This document shows, in pieces, positions 5,764 through 11,137 of a DNA stretch of 11,137 bases. How positions within the stretch are numbered: the stretch's first letter is position 1; each line of letters opens with the position of its first letter. The stretch comes from Pseudomonadota bacterium (lineage in GTDB: Bacteria; Pseudomonadota; Alphaproteobacteria; Rhizobiales; Kaistiaceae): assembly GCA_023391905.1 (NCBI GenBank), contig JAEWAD010000064.1, positions 1 to 11,137 of the forward strand, read 5' to 3'. Position numbers and translations under genes: made by a program. The notes beneath the pieces are model-generated. The model worked only from the letters and a program-made list of their open reading frames with translations. It did no database searches and was not told the DNA's origin.

Positions 5764-8589
5764 CTAGTGCCGCTTCGGGCCCTTTCGGCCGGCCGAACTG
5801 CCGGGCCGTCCGCCGACCGAGCGCGGTCGATGGTTTGTCGTCATCGGATCGGGCCGCTGCGGCCGTTCGCCCTCGTCGGTCGCGACCGAGGTCAGGTTCG
5901 AGCTGACGCCCATCTCGTCGAGTTCCGGCTTGCGCGCCCGCGTCGCGAGCGGCACCTCGGTGCGCTTCACCGTCATCTCGTCGAGATCGTTCTTGCGCGC
6001 CCGCGTCGCCGGCTCCGGCGGCAGGTTGGCCGCGTTGCCGTATTTCCGCTCGCCGCGATAGCCGCCGGTGCGGTCGTCGATCGCCGACTGGCGCGCCAGC
6101 GGATCGTCGGCGATGGCGAGCTCGGTCTCCTTGAGCCGCTTGATCTCGTCACGCAACCGCGCCGCCGTCTCGAATTCGAGGTTCATCGCCGCGTCGCGCA
6201 TCTTCTTCTCGAGCGCCTCGAGATGCGCCTTGAGGTTGTTGCCCACCAGCGCCGTGTCGGCGAGGCCGGCATCGACGGTGACATGATCCTGCTCGTAGAC
6301 GGACGAAAGGATGTCGCCGATCTGCTTCTTGACCGATTCCGGCGTGATGCCGTGCTCGGCGTTGTAGGCCATCTGCTTCTCGCGGCGGCGGTTGGTCTCC
6401 GCCATCGCCCGCTCCATCGAGCCGGTGATGTTGTCGGCATAGAGCACGACCTTGCCGTCGACGTTACGCGCGGCGCGGCCGATGGTCTGGATCAGCGACG
6501 TCTCGGAGCGCAGGAAGCCTTCCTTGTCGGCGTCGAGGATCGCGACGAGGCCACATTCCGGAATGTCGAGGCCTTCGCGCAGCAGGTTGATGCCGATCAG
6601 CACGTCGAAGGCGCCGAGCCGCAGGTCGCGGATGATCTCGATGCGCTCCAGCGTCTCGACGTCGGAATGCATGTAGCGGACGCGCACCCCGTTCTCGTGC
6701 AGATATTCGGTCAGGTCTTCGGCCATCCGCTTGGTCAGCGTCGTGACCAGCGTGCGGTAGCCCTTGGCCGCCGTCTCGCGCACCTCGCCGAGCAGGTCGT
6801 CGACCTGGCTCTTGGCCGGGCGGATCTCGACCGGCGGATCGATCAGGCCGGTCGGCCGGATGACCTGCTCGGTGAAGACACCGCCGGTCGCTTCCATCTC
6901 CCAGGAGCCGGGCGTCGCCGAGACGTGCACCGTCTGCGGCCGCATCGCGTCCCATTCCTCGAAGCGGAGCGGCCGGTTGTCCATGCAGGACGGCAGGCGG
7001 AAGCCGTATTCGGCCAGCGTCGCCTTGCGCCGGAAGTCGCCGCGATACATGCCGCCGATCTGCGGGATGGTGACGTGGCTCTCGTCGGTGAAGACCAGCG
7101 CATTGTCCGGCAGATATTCGAACAGGGTCGGCGGCGGCTCGCCCGGCAGGCGGCCGGTCAAATAACGCGAATAGTTCTCGATGCCGGCGCAGGCGCCGGT
7201 CGCCTCCATCATCTCGATATCGAAGCGGCAGCGCTGCTCCAGCCTTTGCGCTTCCAGCAGGCGGCCCGACGCCTCCAGCTCGGTGAGGCGGTGGCGGAGC
7301 TCGTGCTTGATCGAGGCGATCGCCTGGTTCAGCGTCGGCTTCGGCGTCACATAGTGCGAGTTGGCGTAGACCTTGACGAATTTGAGCTCGGCCGTCTTGG
7401 TGCCGGTCAGCGGGTCGAATTCGGTGATGCTCTCGACCTCGTCGCCAAACAGCGACAGCCGCCAGGCGCGATCCTCCAAGTGGGCCGGGAAGATTTCGAC
7501 GGTATCGCCGCGCACACGGAAAGTGCCGCGCACGAAGTTGGCGTCGGAGCGCTTGTATTGCAGCGCCACCAGGTCGGCGAGCAGCTGCCTCTGGTCGAGC
7601 CTCTCGCCGAGCTCGATGCCGAAGGTCATCGCCGTATAGGTCTCGACCGAGCCGATACCGTAGATGCAGGAGACCGAGGCGACGATGATGACGTCGTCGC
7701 GCTCGAGCAGCGAGCGGGTCGCCGAATGGCGCATCCGGTCGATCTGCTCGTTCACCGAGGACTCCTTCTCGATGTAGGTGTCGGTCCGCGGCACATAGGC
7801 CTCGGGCTGGTAGTAGTCGTAGTAGGAGACGAAGTACTCGACGGCGTTGTCCGGGAAGAACGCCTTGAACTCGCCATAGAGCTGGGCCGCCAGCGTCTTG
7901 TTCGGCGCCAGGATCAGCGCCGGGCGCTGCGTGCTCTCGATCACCTTGGCCATGGTGAAGGTCTTGCCGGAGCCGGTGACGCCGAGCAGCACCTGGTCGC
8001 GCTCCTGCTCGGCGACGCCCTCGACCAGCTCGCGGATGGCGTTCGGCTGGTCACCGCGCGGCTCGAAGGGCGAGACGATCTGGAACGGCTTGCCGCCCTC
8101 GGACTTCTCCGGCCGCGGCGGCCGGTGCGGAACCCAGGTCTTGTCGCGGATCTCCGGCCGGCCGTTCTCGATCAGCGCCGAGAGCGCGGCGACGGTCGCC
8201 GTCACGGAGGACGATGCCATCGACTCCGCTTCCTCGAGGCTGATCTCGAGGCCCGAGACCGGGTTCAGGCCGCTCGCCGCGCGCTCGCGCGCATTGGCGG
8301 CGACGCCGATCGACGTGCCGCGCCCGGACTTGTGTGTGTCGGTGGCGGCCTTCTTGGCCGCGCCCTTGCCCGTCTTCGCCTTGCGCTCGGCGTCGACCGG
8401 AAGGTCGACGAGCTGCATCCGCTCGGGCCGGGCGCGCGGCGCCCGCTTCGGCTTCGGTGCCAGCGGCTCGGCATCCGCCGCGCGCGCGATTTCATCCATC
8501 CAGTCGGCGATACCGCCCGACAGGGGAGTTCCTTCGAGCGGAGCCTGCGGGGCTTCGCCGAAGCCTTGGGTCTTGGAACGCTTGGCCAT
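5764..8589 (-). CDS. uvrB: Excinuclease ABC subunit UvrB
   Basis: The damage-verifying helicase-like subunit of nucleotide excision repair. UvrA loads it on DNA and it then recruits UvrC. At 941 residues it is much longer than the usual ~670. Residues 1-165 are a low-complexity, Ala/Lys/Pro-rich extension as in other Hyphomicrobiales. The helicase core starts near GKPFQIVSPFEPRGDQPNAI (166-185). Walker A GVTGSGKT is at 203-210, the beta-hairpin region YYDYYQPEAYVPRTDTY at 257-273, DESHVT at 502-507, and motif VI QTIGRAARN at 701-709. A UVR domain for UvrC contact lies at about 786-821. The basic, disordered-looking tail (822-941) has a duplicated ATRARK..LDEM motif. The ATG at 8589 (MAKRSK) fits the family start; no Shine-Dalgarno precedes it. 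The frame is open 33 codons further upstream, without better signals. Confidence 0.97.
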   Translation of the reverse strand: MAKRSKTQGFGEAPQAPLEGTPLSGGIADWMDEIARAADAEPLAPKPKRAPRARPERMQLVDLPVDAERKAKTGKGAAKKAATDTHKSGRGTSIGVAANARERAASGLNPVSGLEISLEEAESMASSSVTATVAALSALIENGRPEIRDKTWVPHRPPRPEKSEGGKPFQIVSPFEPRGDQPNAIRELVEGVAEQERDQVLLGVTGSGKTFTMAKVIESTQRPALILAPNKTLAAQLYGEFKAFFPDNAVEYFVSYYDYYQPEAYVPRTDTYIEKESSVNEQIDRMRHSATRSLLERDDVIIVASVSCIYGIGSVETYTAMTFGIELGERLDQRQLLADLVALQYKRSDANFVRGTFRVRGDTVEIFPAHLEDRAWRLSLFGDEVESITEFDPLTGTKTAELKFVKVYANSHYVTPKPTLNQAIASIKHELRHRLTELEASGRLLEAQRLEQRCRFDIEMMEATGACAGIENYSRYLTGRLPGEPPPTLFEYLPDNALVFTDESHVTIPQIGGMYRGDFRRKATLAEYGFRLPSCMDNRPLRFEEWDAMRPQTVHVSATPGSWEMEATGGVFTEQVIRPTGLIDPPVEIRPAKSQVDDLLGEVRETAAKGYRTLVTTLTKRMAEDLTEYLHENGVRVRYMHSDVETLERIEIIRDLRLGAFDVLIGINLLREGLDIPECGLVAILDADKEGFLRSETSLIQTIGRAARNVDGKVVLYADNITGSMERAMAETNRRREKQMAYNAEHGITPESVKKQIGDILSSVYEQDHVTVDAGLADTALVGNNLKAHLEALEKKMRDAAMNLEFETAARLRDEIKRLKETELAIADDPLARQSAIDDRTGGYRGERKYGNAANLPPEPATRARKNDLDEMTVKRTEVPLATRARKPELDEMGVSSNLTSVATDEGERPQRPDPMTTNHRPRSVGGRPGSSAGRKGPKRH
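5911..6009 (-). repeat. Direct repeat inside the uvrB 3' end
   Basis: Two 36-base copies (5911-5946 and 5974-6009), 63 bases apart, encode ATRARKPELDEM and ATRARKNDLDEM (UvrB residues 882-893 and 861-872). The copies differ by only a few bases, so the 21-residue unit probably arose by a recent in-frame duplication or is kept alike by selection. Confidence 0.75.
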
Positions 8590-8591
8590 GG

Positions 8592-8625
8592 GTACGAAAG
8601 TAGAACATGCCCCGCCGGATTTGAA
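8592..8625 (-). promoter_or_regulatory. Candidate uvrB promoter with overlapping LexA-like box
   Basis: Read on the minus strand, TTCAAA (8625-8620), 17 bases, then TACTTT (8602-8597) form a possible -35/-10 pair. The A of the uvrB ATG lies seven bases beyond, where transcription would start, which implies a leaderless mRNA and fits the missing ribosome binding site. GTTC-N7-GTAC (8606-8592) overlaps the -10. It is one base from the alphaproteobacterial LexA site GTTC-N7-GTTC. Both hexamers are only partial matches to consensus, so this is a hypothesis. Confidence 0.35.
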
Positions 8626-8716
8626 GGGGTCGCAACGCATGATTATTGCCGTGCGGCTGCCACGACCGGGCCTGAACAGCGTCGGCATCCGGCGCGCGAC
8701 CTGCTAGGATAGCGGC

Positions 8717-9175
8717 ATGCCGCGCAGCCCTCTCCTCAACCTCGACATTCGCAGCTATGGCGGTGTCCGCGAGCCGCATCGCGGGGATCGTGTCGCCCAC
8801 TGGCTGCCGCTGCTGCTCGACGCGCTGGTGGAGGCGCCGGCGCGACCGCAATCGCGCCTGGCGGCGCTGATGGAACAGATCGAGACGCAACCGGCCGAGC
8901 CCTGGACGGCCGAGGCGATGGCCGGTCGCATCGGAATGAGCGTCAGCCGGCTGCACGCCCTGTTCCGGAGCGAGCACGGCACGACGCCGGCAGCGTGGCT
9001 GTCCGAGCTGCGCATCCGGCGGGCGCGCGAATGGCTCGCCGCGACCGACGAGCCGATCGCCCGACTGGCGCTCAGGGCCGGCTATTCCGACCAGAGCGCA
9101 CTGACCCGCGCCATGCGCCGCGCGACCGGGCTAACGCCCGCCGCCTATCGCCGCCTCAGCCGCAAGCGGGACTGA
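8717..9175 (+). CDS. AraC-type transcriptional regulator, sensor domain missing
   Basis: A 152-residue DNA-binding protein. Residues 63-146 form a complete AraC-type double helix-turn-helix: first helix pair WTAEAMAGRIGMSVSRLHAL (63-82) with LFRSEHGTTPAAWL, second around IARLALRAGYSDQSALTRAM (114-133), and the closing family motif GLTPAAYRRL (138-147). Family members are usually 250-300 residues with an N-terminal cupin sensor. Here only a stub, LDIRSYGGVREPH (9-21), resembles the first strand of that sensor. Near residues 22-28 it passes directly into what looks like the linker (HWLPLLLDALVEAP). This suggests an in-frame internal loss of about 100 or more residues. AGGA at 8706-8709 supports the ATG. 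It diverges from uvrB and precedes an EamA transporter on the same strand, the probable target. Confidence 0.88.
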   Translation: MPRSPLLNLDIRSYGGVREPHRGDRVAHWLPLLLDALVEAPARPQSRLAALMEQIETQPAEPWTAEAMAGRIGMSVSRLHALFRSEHGTTPAAWLSELRIRRAREWLAATDEPIARLALRAGYSDQSALTRAMRRATGLTPAAYRRLSRKRD

Positions 9176-9186
9176 ACGGCGCGGTT

Positions 9187-9217
9187 CGGGAGCCTCGGTC
9201 CAAAATTCGAGAGCCCG
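9187..9217. promoter_or_regulatory. Imperfect dyad between the AraC-type and EamA genes
   Basis: CGGGAGCCTCG and CGAGAGCCCG face each other around an A/T-rich centre (CCAAAATT), with one bulge and one or two mismatches. The place, just upstream of the EamA start, suits an operator for the neighbouring AraC-type regulator or a leader hairpin. AraC sites are often direct repeats, so the dyad is only weakly supportive. Confidence 0.25.
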
Positions 9218-9272
9218 GGTAGAGAACGGCACCCGCCGACATGCGATGACCGTGTCTTTGCTGGAGGTGAGC

Positions 9273-10271
9273 GTGTCGAGCAACGGCAGGATCTGGGCGG
9301 GTATCGGTTTCGGCATGGCGGCCGGGGCGCTGTGGGGCCTCGTCTTCCTCGCGCCCCAGCTCGTGCGCAGCTTCACGCCGCTGGAGATCGCGGCCGCCCG
9401 CTATCTCGCCTACGGCCTGTTCGCGGTCGTGCTGATCGCGCCGCGCTGGCGGCGCCTGACGCGATCGCTCGGCCGGCGCGAATGGCTCGCCCTCGTCTGG
9501 CTGAGCCTGCTCGGCAACATCCTCTACTACGTGCTGCTGGCAAGCGCCGTGCAGCTCGGCGGCATCGCCATGACCTCGATCATCATCGGCTTCCTGCCCG
9601 TCGCCGTGACACTGATCGGCAGTCGCGACCATGGCGCCACGCCGCTTTCGCGGCTGGCGCCGTCGCTGATCCTCGGCACCGCCGGCATCCTGCTGATCGC
9701 CTGGCAGTCGCTCGGCGCGATCGACACCGGCTTCCAGCCGGGCAGCCTCGCCGGGCTCGCCTGCGCGATCGGCGCGCTCGCCTCCTGGACCGCCTTCGCC
9801 GTCGGCAACGCCCGCTGGCTCACCCGCATGCGGCATCTCTCGTCGCATGACTGGAACCTGCTCACCGGCGTCGCGACCGGCGGACTGGCGCTCCTGCTGC
9901 TGCCGCCGGCGCTGCTGCTCGGATCAGGCGGCCACACGGGCAGTGAATGGCTGCGCTTCGCCGCGGTGGCGACCGGCGTGGCGCTCGGCGCCTCGATCAT
10001 CGGCAATGCCTGCTGGAACCGGATGAGCCGGCTGATGCCGCTCACCCTGGTCGGCCAGATGATCCTGTTCGAGACGCTGTTCGCGCTGCTTTACGGATTC
10101 CTCTGGGAACAGCGCCTGCCGACGGCGCTGGAGAGCGTCGCGATCGTCCTGGTTGTGGCGAGCGTGCTCGCCTGCGTCTCGGCGCACCGCATCCGCGACG
10201 GCCGCGAACCGCCGCTCACGACGCCCGCGGCAGCGCCAGGATCTGGTCGTAGAGGTGCCGCGGAATGCTGA
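9273..10271 (+). CDS. DMT family transporter with two EamA domains
   Basis: A 332-residue inner-membrane transporter with about ten helices in two EamA repeats (about 8-145 and 157-303). Such proteins commonly export amino acids or other metabolites; the substrate here is unknown. Characteristic stretches are GFGMAAGALWGLVFLAP (12-28), near the start of the first repeat, and IIGNACWNRMSRLMPLTLVG (242-261) followed by FETLFALLYGFLWEQRLP (266-283) in the second. GTG at 9273 was chosen because GGAGG sits five bases upstream; an in-frame ATG at 9246 would add nine residues and has no clear ribosome binding site. The gene follows the AraC-type regulator by 97 bases, a common regulator-exporter arrangement. 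The last ~22 residues (after RIRDGR) are Ala/Pro/Arg-rich and run into the 3' end of the convergent gene, suggesting a late extension. Confidence 0.92.
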   Translation: MSSNGRIWAGIGFGMAAGALWGLVFLAPQLVRSFTPLEIAAARYLAYGLFAVVLIAPRWRRLTRSLGRREWLALVWLSLLGNILYYVLLASAVQLGGIAMTSIIIGFLPVAVTLIGSRDHGATPLSRLAPSLILGTAGILLIAWQSLGAIDTGFQPGSLAGLACAIGALASWTAFAVGNARWLTRMRHLSSHDWNLLTGVATGGLALLLLPPALLLGSGGHTGSEWLRFAAVATGVALGASIIGNACWNRMSRLMPLTLVGQMILFETLFALLYGFLWEQRLPTALESVAIVLVVASVLACVSAHRIRDGREPPLTTPAAAPGSGRRGAAEC

Positions 10272-11137
10272 CGCCGTGCACGAGGCTGCGGGCGCGCGCC
10301 TCGTAGCGCCGCGATGACGGCAGCCGCGCCCCCTGCCCGGCGATCTCCGCGAACAGGCGCTCGCTGCTCGCCTGGTTGTCGCGCCCGCCGCCGCCGAGAA
10401 CGGCCGGATCGAAGGCGATCAGGATCTCGCCATGGCAAGGCGCGGCCTTGCCGCCCTCGTCGAACTCCATCGATTCGAGGCTGGTCATGTCGGCGATCAG
10501 CGGCCCCGCCAGCAGTTCGACCATGGTCGACAGCGCCGAGCCCTTGTGGCCGCCGAAGGTCAGCATGGCGCCTTCGAGCCCCGCCGCCGCGTCGGTGGTC
10601 GGGTTGCCCTCGGCGTCGAGCGCCCAGCCTTCCTGCAGCGGCTTGCCGGCCATCTTGTGCAGGGACATGTCGCCGCGCGCGATCGCGCTGGTGGCGAAGT
10701 CGAACACGTAGGGATCACGCGGGCTGCCGTCGGCGTTGCGGCGCGGCCAGCCGAAGGCGATCGGGTTGGTGCCGAGCGCGCCCCGCTTGCCGCCGGCCGG
10801 CGCCACCCAGCTATGGCTCGGCGTCATGGCGAGCGCGGAGAGCCCCTTGGCCGTCAGCATCTCGATCTCCGGCCAGAGCGCCGAGAAATGGAAGCAGTTG
10901 TTGATCGCCAGCACCGAGATGCCGACCGCCCGCGCCTTCTCGACGAAAAGCGGCATCGCCGCCTCCAGCGCCGGCAGCGAATAGCCGAACTGGGCATCGA
11001 CCTTCGTCACCGCCGCGGTCGCATCCTCGACCACGGGAATGGCGGCGCGGTTGAAGCGCAGGTGGTGGATCGTCTGGACGCAGCCGGGCAGCCGGAACAG
11101 GCCATGCGAATGGCATTCGTCGCGCTGCCCCTCGGTG
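10216..11137 (-). CDS. Ldh family oxidoreductase (malate/L-lactate dehydrogenase type), N-terminus cut by window
   Basis: The last 306 residues of an NAD(P)H-dependent enzyme of the Ldh fold, distinct from the Rossmann lactate dehydrogenases; about 30-45 N-terminal residues lie beyond the right edge. The visible part opens with DECHSHGLFRLPG, the conserved HSHG region of the active site. It continues with NNCFHFSALWPE, AMTPSHSWVAPAGG, GTNPIAFGWPR, VFDFATSAIARGD and FGGHKGS, and closes with LPSSRRYEAR. The DECHSHG and CFHFSALWPE wording resembles delta-1-pyrroline-2-carboxylate / delta-1-piperideine-2-carboxylate reductases (proline, hydroxyproline or D-lysine catabolism) more than malate or ureidoglycolate dehydrogenases, from recall. 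An in-frame GTG at 11034 is not the start, since family-specific sequence continues upstream to the edge. Its 3' end overlaps the EamA gene tail by 56 bases. Confidence 0.92.
   Translation of the reverse strand, partial: TEGQRDECHSHGLFRLPGCVQTIHHLRFNRAAIPVVEDATAAVTKVDAQFGYSLPALEAAMPLFVEKARAVGISVLAINNCFHFSALWPEIEMLTAKGLSALAMTPSHSWVAPAGGKRGALGTNPIAFGWPRRNADGSPRDPYVFDFATSAIARGDMSLHKMAGKPLQEGWALDAEGNPTTDAAAGLEGAMLTFGGHKGSALSTMVELLAGPLIADMTSLESMEFDEGGKAAPCHGEILIAFDPAVLGGGGRDNQASSERLFAEIAGQGARLPSSRRYEARARSLVHGVSIPRHLYDQILALPRAS

Noticed and set aside
5752..8712. A 986-codon open frame on the plus strand, antisense to uvrB
   Set aside because: It mirrors uvrB across its whole length, has Arg/Leu/Asp-rich sequence with no family motif, and is expected from GC-biased third positions. 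UvrB on the other strand has every diagnostic motif.
9156..9848. Minus-strand open frame antisense to the EamA gene
   Set aside because: Composition is that of a shadow frame (His/Asp/Arg/Gln-rich), and the transporter on the plus strand is unmistakable.

Overview
The window looks like chromosomal DNA from a high-GC alphaproteobacterium, most likely Hyphomicrobiales (Rhizobiales). The basis is strongly GC-biased third codon positions, a UvrB with the long N-terminal extension seen in that order, and an intergenic repeat of the 'CATCCTGAGG...CTCGAAGGACG' type that is common in Hyphomicrobiales genomes. I see no rRNA, tRNA, CRISPR array, integrase or transposase. The gene content is mostly ordinary chromosomal, with some accessory genes.

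Layout. At 1-265 no gene is secure. Next come a small DUF486 membrane protein of the DMT superfamily (minus, 266-619), a TM2-domain protein (plus, 785-1063) and an SDR oxidoreductase (plus, 1142-1969). The middle block holds a secreted methionine-rich small protein (plus, 2114-2407), a P-loop NTPase of AAA_28 type (minus, 2423-3004), an exported phytochelatin-synthase-like cysteine protease (plus, 3221-3952), an SRPBCC-like protein (minus, 3959-4525) and an MgtC/SapB membrane protein (plus, 4690-5406). A 357-base gene-free stretch (5407-5763) carries repeat elements. It separates mgtC-like from uvrB (minus, 5764-8589). Divergent from uvrB is a short AraC-type regulator (8717-9175) followed by an EamA-type transporter (9273-10271). 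The transporter's tail overlaps, tail to tail, a partial Ldh-family reductase (minus, 10216 to the right edge).

How the genes may work together. Most genes are single transcription units alternating in strand, so operons are few. The AraC regulator and EamA transporter are probably a regulator-target pair. The Met-rich exported protein, the exported phytochelatin-synthase-like enzyme and the MgtC protein all suggest envelope metal or thiol homeostasis, but a shared function is inference from proximity only.

Most worth a second look: the AraC regulator seems to have lost its whole sensor domain by an in-frame deletion that left an N-terminal stub; the Met-rich exported protein is about one quarter methionine; uvrB has a tandem repeat in its C-terminal tail and a promoter arrangement suggesting a leaderless mRNA with an overlapping LexA-like site; and 5577-5702 can fold as a long imperfect inverted repeat. 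I found no convincing evidence for a wholly new multi-gene system.
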